From Microvirga sp. TS319 (GTDB taxonomy: Bacteria > Pseudomonadota > Alphaproteobacteria > Rhizobiales > Beijerinckiaceae): DNA of 64,000 bases. How positions within the stretch are numbered: position 1 is the stretch's first letter; every line of letters starts with the position of its first letter. The notes beneath the pieces are model-generated. The model did not search any database. It was not told the origin of the DNA and saw only the letters and a program-made list of their open reading frames with translations. The stretch spans positions 2,207,001-2,271,000 of the forward strand of contig NZ_JBGGGT010000002.1 in NCBI RefSeq assembly GCF_041276405.1, written 5' to 3'. Shown here one piece after another: positions 54,140-63,739 of the stretch. The position numbers and the translations under genes are program-made.

Positions 54140-57100
54140 GACAAAGCGGAAATCGTCCGCATGGAGACTTGAGAGGGTCACGTTCTTCAGGGTGATCGTA
54201 TGGCCGGCGCCGGCCGTGATCACGACATTGCTGCCGGATTGCGCGGAAGCTGCGAGCACGGCGGCATAACCGGAGAACACGGCTGTCGAGAACTCGATGA
54301 CGTCGTCCGTGTTCGCGCCGGCCTTGAAGTCGGTGATCACATCCACCCCAAAGCCGGCAGCGAAGACGAATGTGTCCGAGTTCAATCCGCCTGTCAGGGA
54401 ATCATTGCCGGCTCCACCAACGAGCGTGTCGTTTCCGGATCCGCCGCTCAGCGTATCGTTTCCAGCCCCGCCACCGAGGCTGTTGGCGCGCTCGTCGCCG
54501 TAGAACAAGTCGTTCCCGGATGTGGCGGCCGTCGCCATGTCGAACAGCTGGGCATAGGTCCAGGTCGTGCCGTCGGCGAGGCGAACGTCCTCGATCCGGT
54601 AGTAGGTACTATTGACCGCGTCATCCAGCGTGACCTTATCGGTACCGATGGTCAGGACGAGGTCGCGTCCCGAGTCCGCCTGGTTGACGGTCACGTTGGC
54701 GGCACTGATGCCAGACCCAAACTGCAACACATCCACATCGCCGCTGCCGAATCCGTAATCGCTGACGATGTCCTGGCCATCGCCGACGTTGAACACATAC
54801 GTATCGCTACCGCTGTCGCCGCGCAGGAAGTCGTTTCCAGTGCCGCCGGCAAGGGTATCGCTGCCGGACCCGCCATACAGGCTATCGTTGCCGGCCCCGC
54901 CGCTCAGAGCGTTAGCCCGCTCATCGCCGTAGAGGACGTCGCTCCCGGAGGTGGCGACTGTCGCCATGTCGAGCATCTGGGCATAGGTCCAGACGGTGCC
55001 GTCTGCAAAATGGACTTCTTCGATCCGGTTGGAGGAGCCATAGATTGCCTCGTCGAACGTGATCTTGTCCGGTCCAATCGTCAGGACGAGGTCGTGTCCG
55101 GAGCCAGCCTCTGTCACGGTGATATCGGTCGTGCCGATACCGGCTCCCAGCAGCAGGATATCCACATCACCGCTGCCGACGCCATTGTCGTAGATGATGT
55201 CCTGGCCGTCTCCGCGGACGAACCGGTAGGTATCGCTGCCATTACCTCCGTTCAGGGAGTCGTTGCCCACCCCGCCTGTCAGCGTGTCATCCCCGGATGC
55301 CCCGTAGAGGCTGTCGTTGCCAGCTGCACCACCGAGGCTGTTGGCGCGCTCGTCGCCGTAGAAGACATCGTTGCCCGCAGTTGCAGTCGTGGCCATGTCG
55401 AAGAGATGGGCATAGGTCCAGATCGTGCCGTCAGCGAAGCGCACCTCCTCGATCCAGTCGTAACTGCTGTAGATAGCGTCATCCAGCGTGACCTTATCGG
55501 TGCCGATGGTCAGCACGAGATCGCGCCCCGCGCCAGCCTGGCTGACAATCACGTTGGAAGCGCTGATGCCGGCCCCGAACTGGAGGATATCCAGGTCCCC
55601 GCTGCCGAAGCCATAGTCGCTGACGGTGTCCTGGCCATCTCCGGCATTGAAAACGTAAGTATCACTGCCCGAGGCGCCCTGAAGGAAGTCGTTCCCGATC
55701 CCGCCGGAGAGCGTATCGGCGCCTGATCCGCCGTAGAGGCTGTCGTTGCCAGCTGCACCACCGAGGCTGTTGGCACGCTCGTCCCCATAGAAGACGTCGT
55801 TGCCCGCGGTTGCGGTCGTGGCCATGTCGAAGAGCTGGGCATAGGTCCAGATCGTGCCGTCAGCAAAGTGCACCTCCTCGATCCGATTCAGAGAGCTGTA
55901 AGCTGTCTTGTCCAGAGTCACCTTGTCGGTGCCGATCGTCAGGAGGAGGTCCTGACCAGAGCCTGCTTGGCTGACAATAACCTGCGCCGCCGATATTCCC
56001 GCACCAAACTGGAGCACATCACCCGGATCGGATCCGGTGTCATAGACCACGTCTTCCCCGTCTCCGAGGTTGAACAGGTAGGTATCCAGGCCAGATCCGC
56101 CGACCAGAGAGTCGATGCCGGTACCGCCTGCCAACGTATCGCTGCCTGCTCCTCCGGTCAGAGTATCGTTACCGGCATTGCCTATAAGAAGATTCGCACC
56201 ACTATCGCCGGTTAGCTTGTCATTGAAGATCCCGCCTTCAAGGCCCTCGATGCCGATATAGACGTCACCGCTGACATCAGCGTTCCCGGACTTCGTGCCC
56301 GCTGCCAGATCGATCGTAACGGCCGATGTGGCATCTCGATAACTTGCGACGTCGACGCCCCCACCCCCGCTGAGAGTATCCCCTCCGGCACCGCCCAAAA
56401 GCGTATCGTTGCCCGTGCCGCCGATCAGCGAGTCACCATTGCTCCCCCCGAAGAGAAGATCGCTTCCCTCGCCGCCGACAAGAGTGTCCGTCCCGGCTCC
56501 GCCATCGAGCGAGTCGCTCCCGTCGCCACCAAAGAGGCTGTCGGCTCCGCCAGCTCCATCGAGTGTGTCGTTCCCCGATCCTCCATCCAACGTGTTCGCA
56601 TAGGCATCGCCCGTGAGAACATCATTGTGCATCGATCCGATGACGATCTCGAATCCGGTAAAGCTGTCACCGGTATTGCCTGCACCAGTGGACAGGTTCA
56701 CAACCACCGCCGCAGTGGCAATTCCGTAACTGAGCGTATCGACGCCATCTCCGCCGTCGAGGTGGTCGGCCCCAGGGCCACCGATGAGCGTATCATCGCC
56801 TGCCCCGCCGAAGAGGCTATCGATTCCATACCCTCCGTCGAGCCAGTCGTTTCCGTCGTTTCCATAAGCCGTTTCGGCGCTTCCCAGGCCAAGGAAAACG
56901 TCGTTGCCCGATGTGCCGTTGAAAGTGGCAACGGCATCGACCGTCAAGGATATTGTCGCGGTGGCGATACCGCCCTTGCCGTCGGACACAGTGTAGTCGA
57001 ATGTCGTCGTTCCGACGAAATCCGGATCGATCGTGAAGCGGATGTCTCCGCCGCTCGTCAGAGTCACAAGTCCATGGCTCGATGCATAAGCCGCAAATAG

Positions 57101-60100
57101 GCTGAGCTCATCTCCGTCGGCATCATGCGTCCCTTGCAGCAATTCAGCTCCTGTCAGAGTGAGTGCCGGTCGCTGGGTAAGGGTCCGGAAGATCGGCGTT
57201 GCCGTCGGCGCAGTGTTGCTGCCCCCGATATAGATCGTCCTGTCCTGGAAGGTCAGGAATTCGACGGCCGTGAGGAGATCCGTTCCGTCGAATCCGGCAA
57301 CAATGGTGGTGCCGCCATCGAATGTAATCGTATGGTCGGACCACAATCCCGTGAAGCAGGCGGTATCGACACCCCTCCCCCCATCAATCCGATCGTCGCC
57401 TGCACCACCCGAGAGCGTGTCCTCTCCATCTCCTCCGGACAAGACGTCGTCGCCTGCTTCACCGCGGAGAACGTCCTCGCCGGCGATGCCGCCGAGCGTG
57501 TCGTCTCCGACTCCGCCCACAAGAGCGTTATCCTGGCCGTCGCCCATGAGGCTGTCGTCGAATCCAGACCCCTCCAAGTTCTCGATGGCGATCAGGACAT
57601 CCCCTTGGGCATCACCGCCGCTGACTGCACCGGCCGAGAGATCGATCGAAACCGCGGCGGCCGATGCTACATAGCTGGCGGTATCGACACCTTGACCGCC
57701 ATTGAGGGTGTCGCTGCCGGCTCCTCCGCTCAGCGTGTCGTTGCCTCGGCCACCGGAAAGAAGGTTGGCAACTTCGTTTCCGATCACTCGATCATCGCCA
57801 TCACCCAAATAGGCGTCTTCAATGACCGTTCCGACTGCGATGGTCAGGTTGTTGCCTGCAAGTTGACCGGTATGGCCCTGTTGCAGGTCGAGCACCGCGT
57901 TCTGGAAGATCGCAGACGCGTTGATGACGTCATGTCCGGCGCCATCGCTCAGGACGCGGCGCGCGGCATCGGCGCCGGACGTCAGGCTTCCGTAATCGGC
58001 CGTATAGACGTAGATGTCGTCGTTGGAAGCAGCGTCGCCGTAGATCTTGAGCGACCAGCTGTTCACATGGCCGATCTCGCCGGTTGCGGCATCCCGGACG
58101 ATCAGAGTCCAATCGCCTTGACTGAGTTCGCCCCAGTTTTGAACGCTTGCATAGGTTTTGGTCAATGTGTCGTTCGTCGCGCCGCGGTCCGTCAGGCTGC
58201 CGGGGTCAACTTCCAGACGATCGATGAGCCGGCTCTTGGTGCCGTCGGGCGAGACAAGCTCAACGACAAGATCGCCGACATTGGTGTGATTGAGATCGAT
58301 CGTCACCTCGACGTGATCGATCTCGATCTGGTCGGAGACATTGATCGAGCCCGCGACTGACGCGCCCGTGTTGTCCGGAATGTCCCGGTTGACGGCAGCC
58401 GTGTAGGCCGCGGAGATCTCGTTCGCCGAGGTGCTGGTCTTCGTCCAGGTCTCTGCAAGGCGAACGGCCGCGCGAGCATCAACGAGACCGAAGCCATAGT
58501 CGCGGCTGACGTGGAGGCCGCCACCGTTCCAGTTGCTTGCGCCATTGGTGATCCAGCTGGTGTTTGTCGGATCGGTGTTCCAGGCGGAATAGGCCAGGAT
58601 CTCCTGCACGTCGCGCCATCCCAACAGGGGATTGGCATCGAGCATCAGGGCGACGACGCCAGCCACGAGTGGCGTGCTCGCGGATGTGCCGCTTCCCGTT
58701 GCGTAATCGGCGCCCAGCACCCCATCGGCGTTGCTGTAGCCGTCCGCTCCCGGGTCGTCGGTGCTGAGAACAGCCGTCCCCGGCGCGACGACCAGGATGG
58801 ATGTTCCGCGATTGCTGTAGGCGGCAACCGTGCCGTCCGCATCGATGGCACCGACCGTGATGGCGTGCCGTGAACTCTGATTGGCGTACTGGTTGACGTC
58901 GATTCCCTGCGCTGCCTCGTTGCCGGCAGCGAAGAGAGTGATGGTTCCCAGACCGCCGCGTCCCGATTGCGCATCAGCCCTGATGCTCTGCCGGTAATCC
59001 GAACTCGTCGTCCAGCTGTTGCTGACGATATCCACATTTGCGAAGCGGTCGTAACCCTCGAACAGATTGGGCTGATCGTTCCCGATGAGAGTCGATCCAT
59101 AGGCGACGCCGACCATCCCCGTTCCGTTTCGAGCGCCCGCGACCAGGCCGGCCATCATCGTGCCGTGGCCGCCCGAGCCGTAGTTCTGGCTCAGCGCCGC
59201 GTTGTAGTTCGGAGCAAGGTCCGGATGATTGCTGTCGATGCCACTGTCGTGAATCGCAACCTTGACCCCCGTGCCGGTGTAGTCGTCCCAAACGTCATAG
59301 ACGTTCAGCGCCTCGAGCGCCCATTGGAAAGGGAACAGCTCGTCTTCTGGAAGCGGTGCCGAAATCTCGAGCTGCGACGTCGCCCAGGCAGTGCCTCCAT
59401 GCCCGTCCGAGACCTGATAGGCGAAGCTGCCGTGAACACCCGCCGAGCCATTGGCGTCGAAGAGCACGTCACCGGTCTTGGTGATCGAAACGTCTCCGCC
59501 TTCGGCGCGGGCAATGGCGGTGACCTTCAGAGCGTCGGAATCCGCGTCGCGGTCATTCTCCGTCAAGGCTTCGCCGGTGAGGAGCATGGCACCACCGGTA
59601 TCGCGCAGGCGCCATAGCTCACCCCAGGCGCGGGGGGTGTTGTTTGTCCCATCCAGGTGGATAGTCTGGTCGGCAAAGACCAGCCGCTCGATACTTTCGA
59701 GCTGGTCCGTCCCATCGTCACCGGCATTGTCGGTGACCGTATAGCCATCGGCGGTCGCCACGATGGTGTAGTCATCGGCATTGCCGGAGAAGATCGCCAC
59801 GTCCAGGCCGCCGCCGCCGTTCAGGACGTCGTTTCCAGCCTCGCCCATGAGGCGGTCGTCGCCGCTTCCAGCCATGAGCGTGTCGCTGCCGCCGCCGCCG
59901 CCCATCACCACGTTTGTCGGGCCGGTCGCCGTGAAGACATCGTCACCATCATGGCCGAAGGCGAACTCGATGGACGTGGCGGTCAGATCCAGGGTGACCG
60001 CATCCGAAGACGTCACGAAGACCACGTCGTTGCCATCCCCTCCGTCGATGGCGACGTCCTGCGCGTCGATCATCAAGATATCGTCGCCGTCACCGCCCGA

Positions 60101-61696
60101 GAGGATGTCAGCTCCCTCATCGCCGGACAGAAGGTCGTCGTCGTTTCCGCCCGTCAGGCTGTCGTTGCCGGCTCCGCCATTCAGGATGACAGAAACTGTG
60201 CTGCCCGTAGCCGTGAAGGCATCGTTGCCCGCATTTCCATAAGCCACCTCGACCTCGGTCTGCACGAGATCGAGTGACACGCCACCCTCGGTTTCGACGA
60301 AAACGGTGTCTCTCCCACCGCCGCCGCTGATGTTCGTCGACAGGTCGCTTGCATCGATGATCAGAGTATCGTCGCCTTCACCGCCGTGGAGGATGTCCGA
60401 TCCGACGCCCCCCATCAGCGTGTCGTTACCGCTGCCGCCGGTCAGGATGTCGTGACCCGCCGCACCAACGAACATGACGTTTCTATCATCCGATGCAACG
60501 AGGACATCGTCGCCCGCGGCCCCGAAGGCGCCTGCATAATTCGTTCCGGTGACATCGACGCTTTGTCCGGTTTCGACCGAAACAAGATAGTACCTGTCGA
60601 CCCGGCCATCTTCATGAGTCTGGACGATATCGCTGCCCTGGATATTGGTGGCGATCCCATCCGAGTTGAAATCGAGCCCCACGCTGTAGGCCGCGATCGT
60701 GCCGGTCTGCGTCGTGACGCCGGTCGCGTTGAGAATCAGCCCATCTCCGACATCCTGGATGGCGATGGCGCCGGCAGGAGCATCGGCCGCATCTGCGAAG
60801 ACCTCGCCTGCATCGATGAGGCCGTTTCCGTTGAGGTCTGCCCAGTACGAGACGTTGCCGCCCGACGGATCGACCGGTGTGCCGGTCAGGTCGATGGACG
60901 TGATGCCGAGCTCGGACAGCGTCAGGAGTTCGCCCGCATCCGAAATGCCGTTCTGGTTGAGGTCGCGCCATACCCTGAACTCGGCGAAGCGGGAATCGGC
61001 TGTGCTGAACACGCCGTCATGATTGCTGTCGAAGCCGCGCAGCCGGTCGAGGTCCGTCGTTCCGGGCCCGCCTGCCGTGAAGGCCAACTCGGAATAGCTG
61101 CCGATGATGCCGTCCAGGCCCTCGTCGAGGACCAGGATGCCGTCATCCGAAGCAATCCAGACAGTCTGTTCAAGATAGCCGTCGCCGTCGATGTCGAAGG
61201 CGACCGAGAGCTGACCGAATTCGACGCCATCGCCGTCGAGGTCGAGGACGAAGGGATCTGCAGCGGTTGCTCTAGATCCAAAGCCAACAGCGCGGGATCC
61301 CACATGTGCGGCTACACTCAGGCCTTCTAAGGCTCCCGCCGCCAGGCCAGTGGCGATAGCTGCTGGATTACCCAACCTTGCTAGGCCCCATGTCACTCCA
61401 CCCAATGCCAACGCAGCATCCTGTGCAAGGGCTGACGCCTCTCCCAGATCGTCTGATAATTGTTTGAGGCGATCACTAATCTCTTGCGAACCGCTCTTGG
61501 GTGGCGGCGGCGGATCTCCGGGCGTGGGAGGAGATCCCGGCGAGGGCGGAGTACTGCCGTCGTTCGGACGGCGCTGTGGTGGCGAACTAGACGGGTCCCA
61601 TTGCGGCGGTGCACCCGGAGATCCTGGGAGAAGGGATAAGTTTACTTGTATGATATTGGTGTCGCAAGTATTCTCTTCCGTTAGTTCTACTGACAT
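54137..61696 (-). CDS. Giant RTX protein with embedded subtilisin-like protease
   Basis: 2519 residues, ATG with GGGGGG upstream. Pro-rich leader (25-67); EF-hand-like FVLDLDGDGVEFGQL near 146; RTX block about 405-630; cadherin-like domain about 680-785; S8 protease with Asp about 814 (VAIHDSGID), His about 843 (GGHGTMMAG) and Ser about 1006 (GSGTSASTPLVAG); P-domain about 1110-1215; RTX; second cadherin-like domain about 1500-1585; RTX; four near-identical 143-residue RTX modules about 1870-2440; RTX-type C-terminus (VITDFKAGANTDDVIEFST). No Sec signal, so type I export is expected, but no exporter is in the window. Probably an extracellular calcium-dependent protease, possibly a bacteriocin. 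A four-TM gene ends 28 bp upstream. Confidence 0.95.
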   Translation of the reverse strand: MSVELTEENTCDTNIIQVNLSLLPGSPGAPPQWDPSSSPPQRRPNDGSTPPSPGSPPTPGDPPPPPKSGSQEISDRLKQLSDDLGEASALAQDAALALGGVTWGLARLGNPAAIATGLAAGALEGLSVAAHVGSRAVGFGSRATAADPFVLDLDGDGVEFGQLSVAFDIDGDGYLEQTVWIASDDGILVLDEGLDGIIGSYSELAFTAGGPGTTDLDRLRGFDSNHDGVFSTADSRFAEFRVWRDLNQNGISDAGELLTLSELGITSIDLTGTPVDPSGGNVSYWADLNGNGLIDAGEVFADAADAPAGAIAIQDVGDGLILNATGVTTQTGTIAAYSVGLDFNSDGIATNIQGSDIVQTHEDGRVDRYYLVSVETGQSVDVTGTNYAGAFGAAGDDVLVASDDRNVMFVGAAGHDILTGGSGNDTLMGGVGSDILHGGEGDDTLIIDASDLSTNISGGGGRDTVFVETEGGVSLDLVQTEVEVAYGNAGNDAFTATGSTVSVILNGGAGNDSLTGGNDDDLLSGDEGADILSGGDGDDILMIDAQDVAIDGGDGNDVVFVTSSDAVTLDLTATSIEFAFGHDGDDVFTATGPTNVVMGGGGGSDTLMAGSGDDRLMGEAGNDVLNGGGGLDVAIFSGNADDYTIVATADGYTVTDNAGDDGTDQLESIERLVFADQTIHLDGTNNTPRAWGELWRLRDTGGAMLLTGEALTENDRDADSDALKVTAIARAEGGDVSITKTGDVLFDANGSAGVHGSFAYQVSDGHGGTAWATSQLEISAPLPEDELFPFQWALEALNVYDVWDDYTGTGVKVAIHDSGIDSNHPDLAPNYNAALSQNYGSGGHGTMMAGLVAGARNGTGMVGVAYGSTLIGNDQPNLFEGYDRFANVDIVSNSWTTSSDYRQSIRADAQSGRGGLGTITLFAAGNEAAQGIDVNQYANQSSRHAITVGAIDADGTVAAYSNRGTSILVVAPGTAVLSTDDPGADGYSNADGVLGADYATGSGTSASTPLVAGVVALMLDANPLLGWRDVQEILAYSAWNTDPTNTSWITNGASNWNGGGLHVSRDYGFGLVDARAAVRLAETWTKTSTSANEISAAYTAAVNRDIPDNTGASVAGSINVSDQIEIDHVEVTIDLNHTNVGDLVVELVSPDGTKSRLIDRLEVDPGSLTDRGATNDTLTKTYASVQNWGELSQGDWTLIVRDAATGEIGHVNSWSLKIYGDAASNDDIYVYTADYGSLTSGADAARRVLSDGAGHDVINASAIFQNAVLDLQQGHTGQLAGNNLTIAVGTVIEDAYLGDGDDRVIGNEVANLLSGGRGNDTLSGGAGSDTLNGGQGVDTASYVASAAAVSIDLSAGAVSGGDAQGDVLIAIENLEGSGFDDSLMGDGQDNALVGGVGDDTLGGIAGEDVLRGEAGDDVLSGGDGEDTLSGGAGDDRIDGGRGVDTACFTGLWSDHTITFDGGTTIVAGFDGTDLLTAVEFLTFQDRTIYIGGSNTAPTATPIFRTLTQRPALTLTGAELLQGTHDADGDELSLFAAYASSHGLVTLTSGGDIRFTIDPDFVGTTTFDYTVSDGKGGIATATISLTVDAVATFNGTSGNDVFLGLGSAETAYGNDGNDWLDGGYGIDSLFGGAGDDTLIGGPGADHLDGGDGVDTLSYGIATAAVVVNLSTGAGNTGDSFTGFEIVIGSMHNDVLTGDAYANTLDGGSGNDTLDGAGGADSLFGGDGSDSLDGGAGTDTLVGGEGSDLLFGGSNGDSLIGGTGNDTLLGGAGGDTLSGGGGVDVASYRDATSAVTIDLAAGTKSGNADVSGDVYIGIEGLEGGIFNDKLTGDSGANLLIGNAGNDTLTGGAGSDTLAGGTGIDSLVGGSGLDTYLFNLGDGEDVVYDTGSDPGDVLQFGAGISAAQVIVSQAGSGQDLLLTIGTDKVTLDKTAYSSLNRIEEVHFADGTIWTYAQLFDMATTATAGNDVFYGDERANSLGGAAGNDSLYGGSGADTLSGGIGNDFLQGASGSDTYVFNAGDGQDTVSDYGFGSGDLDILQFGAGISASNVIVSQAGAGRDLVLTIGTDKVTLDDAIYSSYDWIEEVRFADGTIWTYAHLFDMATTATAGNDVFYGDERANSLGGAAGNDSLYGASGDDTLTGGVGNDSLNGGNGSDTYRFVRGDGQDIIYDNGVGSGDVDILLLGAGIGTTDITVTEAGSGHDLVLTIGPDKITFDEAIYGSSNRIEEVHFADGTVWTYAQMLDMATVATSGSDVLYGDERANALSGGAGNDSLYGGSGSDTLAGGTGNDFLRGDSGSDTYVFNVGDGQDIVSDYGFGSGDVDVLQFGSGISAANVTVNQADSGRDLVLTIGTDKVTLDDAVNSTYYRIEDVRLADGTTWTYAQLFDMATAATSGNDLFYGDERANSLGGGAGNDTLSGGSGNDTLVGGAGNDSLTGGLNSDTFVFAAGFGVDVITDFKAGANTDDVIEFSTAVFSGYAAVLAASAQSGSNVVITAGAGHTITLKNVTLSSLHADDFRFV
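54485..56090 (-). repeat. Four tandem ~429-bp repeats within the RTX gene
   Basis: The segment encoding (T/V)WTYAQLFDMAT recurs near 54543, 54971, 55399 and 55828, a period of about 429 bp (143 codons). Each module carries DxLQFGxGIS, VxLTIGTDKVTLD, an EEVxFADGT strand and one RTX nonapeptide group. The high similarity implies recent duplication or gene conversion. Confidence 0.9.
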
Positions 61697-61724
61697 TCAG
61701 CCCCCCTGCTTTTATATGATAATA

Positions 61725-62156
61725 TCAGATACGAGGCTTGAAAATATCAAGCACAACAAAATAAAGTATTGGCAGTATAGGTATTAATGATACTATTTTA
61801 TAAGCTAGTCTTGATGGAATACCGAAGATATGATCATAATAAAGAGCTGCTATAGAAGAAACTATGCTTAAGAAATATACAATAACAATCGCTTTTTTCT
61901 CATTAGTAAATCTTTGTCTTTTTTCATTTATTATAAAAATTCTCTTTCTAAATATATAAGCCATTATGAACAAAGTTACTATAACCAATATTGAGATATC
62001 TTTTGGAATGCCGAGTTCTTCGTCAAACCTGCACATGGCGACGAGCCCTGTCACGGCGAATGCAATCATGTGTTTCATGAATTGATCGGTTCGGAATCTA
62101 CGGAAGAAGGTGGTGCGCTTCGGTTTCTGTTGCACTTCTTCTGTTTCCAACCACAT
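61725..62156 (-). CDS. Four-TM protein paired with the RTX protease (copy 1)
   Basis: 143 residues from ATG 62156 (AGGGGTG upstream). N-terminal MWLETEEVQQKPKR is cytosolic-looking. Four helices follow: MKHMIAFAVTGLVAM, ISILVIVTLFIMAYIF, AIVIVYFLSIVSSIAALYY and YKIVSLIPILPILYFVVLDI. No family recognised. It ends 28 bp before the giant RTX start, as if cotranscribed. Residues 1-52 are almost those of its paralogue at 62739-63170, after which the sequence diverges and becomes strongly AT-rich, unlike the GC-rich surroundings. An immunity, anchoring or export-accessory role is only inference from position. Confidence 0.75.
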   Translation of the reverse strand: MWLETEEVQQKPKRTTFFRRFRTDQFMKHMIAFAVTGLVAMCRFDEELGIPKDISILVIVTLFIMAYIFRKRIFIINEKRQRFTNEKKAIVIVYFLSIVSSIAALYYDHIFGIPSRLAYKIVSLIPILPILYFVVLDIFKPRI

Positions 62157-62280
62157 GGAAACACCCCTATCAGCATCACCTGTTTTGCGTCGCCAGTAGC
62201 ACCGCCAGCCGGTGGTGTGCTCATGACGGAGGCCACAGATTGTGCGAATTCCCCTTATCACCTCTTGTAGCGCGCGGACG
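62004..62280. repeat. Duplicated leader block, copy 1
   Basis: Covers the upstream region and the first ~52 codons of the four-TM gene and matches 63020-63290 closely (about 90% by eye over the leader). It ends abruptly where the AT-rich variable part begins. Confidence 0.85.
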
Positions 62281-62399
62281 AATAATAGGAAACTATTCGT
62301 TTATATAGGGCAGCTACTGCGGGCATTGGCAGGCAAAGGCGGTCGTTTTTGCGCACCCCAAATCTGCCGGCTCCTTGTCGCGATGTTAAATCTCGACAT

Positions 62400-62710
62400 C
62401 GCGTTTCCTGCTGCAATATGGCCTGCGCCATTGTGCGCGCCTCTGTCTGAGGCAAGATTCAGGTCCTCCCCTAATTTCTGAAGACGATCATGCCATTCCT
62501 GGGAGCCACTTTTCGGGGGTGGTGGCGGGTCGCCTGGAGTTGGGGGAGACCCTGGTGTGGGTGGGCTGCTGCCGTCATTCGGATTGCGCGGCAGGGGATT
62601 GCCGGAAGGCCCCAGGGTGGTGGCGCACCCGGAGATCCTGGGAGAAGGGATGAGGCTACTTGCACAAGATTGGGGTCTGCAATATTCGCTTCTACTGGTT
62701 CCGGGGACAT
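62400..62710 (-). pseudogene. RTX N-terminal stub, frameshifted (copy 2)
   Basis: ATG 62710 gives MSPEPVEANIADPNLVQ and SSLLPGSPGAPPPWG, matching the start of the giant RTX protein. A one-base frameshift near WG then puts the Pro-rich NDGSSPPTPGSPPTPGDPPP and SGSQEWHDRLQKLGEDL (compare SGSQEISDRLKQLSDDL) in the next frame. Similarity ends after LASDRG. It begins 28 bp after the stop of the second four-TM gene, the same spacing as in the intact pair. Confidence 0.8.
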
Positions 62711-62738
62711 GCAGGCTTCCTGTTTTCGTAGAGTTAGA

Positions 62739-63170
62739 TCAATCACGATCTCCGAATGCATCAATCGTAATCAAGTAAAGCATAGGTGAAACAAGTAGCC
62801 AAAACATAACTTTAGATAACAGCGCAGCACTGTCTCCAAGGATATCGCCGGAGTAAATTCCGACAGCAGAACAAACTAAGCAGGCAATATAAGTCATAAT
62901 TATTATCGCGCTTTTTTGGAATGGTATTTTGTTGGTATAATGCACTTCTAGTATCTTTTTTCTATATATGAATGCTAACAATAGAAGTAGCGTTAATATC
63001 GATGTTGACCCGATTCTCGGGATACCGAGTTCCTCGCCAAACCTGCACATGGCGACGAGCCCTGTCACGACCAACGCAATCAAGTGTTTCACGGATTGAT
63101 GAAACCGAAATCCACCGAATAGGGTCAAGCGTTTCGGTTTCTGCTGCACTTCTTCTGTTTCCAACTGCAT
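62739..63170 (-). CDS. Four-TM protein paralogue (copy 2)
   Basis: 143 residues from ATG 63170, the same length as copy 1. MQLETEEVQQKPKRLTLFGG and HLIALVVTGLVAMCRFGEEL match copy 1; from about residue 53 the helices (ILTLLLLLAFIYRKKIL, SAIIIMTYIACLVCSAVGIY, VMFWLLVSPMLYLITIDAF) share layout but little sequence, and the DNA is AT-rich. The reading frame is intact although its RTX partner is a stub, so the gene may be kept for its own sake, as an orphan immunity gene would be. Confidence 0.72.
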   Translation of the reverse strand: MQLETEEVQQKPKRLTLFGGFRFHQSVKHLIALVVTGLVAMCRFGEELGIPRIGSTSILTLLLLLAFIYRKKILEVHYTNKIPFQKSAIIIMTYIACLVCSAVGIYSGDILGDSAALLSKVMFWLLVSPMLYLITIDAFGDRD

Positions 63171-63290
63171 GGAAACACCCCTATCAGCATCACCTGTTGA
63201 GCGTCGCCAGTAGCCCCGCCAGCCGGTGGTGTGCTCATGACGGAGGCCACAGGTTGCGCGAATGCCCCTTATCGCCCCTTGTAGCGCGTG
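63020..63290. repeat. Duplicated leader block, copy 2
   Basis: Partner of 62004-62280. Includes GGAAACACCCCTATCAGCAT and GGTGGTGTGCTCATGACGGA in both copies. Confidence 0.85.
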
Positions 63291-63314
63291 AACGCGCCAT
63301 AGGAACCTATTCAT

Positions 63315-63739
63315 TCAGGTAGGTCGGGTTCTACGGGCATTGCGATGCGAAGGCGGTCGTTTCCGCACGAGTCCGAACCTGCCGGCTCCTTGCGCTTGGT
63401 TCTCCATGGAGAGAGCTTGTGCAAAGTCCCATCTCATGAGCCCCCCGAAAACACCTGAGGCGGGCGTTGCAGCACCGCCGCTCGCTACCGTTATCGCTCC
63501 TGCGATGCTCAAACACGCTGATGAGGAATATTGCCAGAAGTCCCCAGCAGCATTGGATTCTTCGTGTGTTCTTTCAAACTCTCTGTGCCATCCATCTGAG
63601 CCACTACGCGGCGGCGGCTCATTCCCCGGGGGTCGGCGGCGATCCTGGCGAGGGGGAGAGCGACCGTCGGGCGGGTTCGGACCGCATGGCGGGGGATTGC
63701 CGGAAGCCCCACATGGTGCTGGAGCATTTGGCGAGCCCA
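63315..63739 (-). pseudogene. RTX N-terminal stub (copy 3)
   Basis: Minus-strand frame reads PLGSPNAPAPCGASGNPPPC, GPNPPDGRSPP and EPPPRSGSDGWHREFERTHE, recognisable as the Pro-rich leader plus the SGSQE-like helix of the RTX protein. A hydrophobic Ala/Gly-rich stretch follows (CLSIAGAITVASGGAATPAS), as in the intact protein. The expected N-terminal residues are replaced by a dispersed-repeat insertion at 63740-63783. It has no RTX or protease domains. Confidence 0.7.

Noticed and set aside
54200..55726. Long plus-strand open frames opposite the RTX gene
   Set aside because: They arise from the repetitive Gly/Asp codons read in reverse; no start sites or domains.
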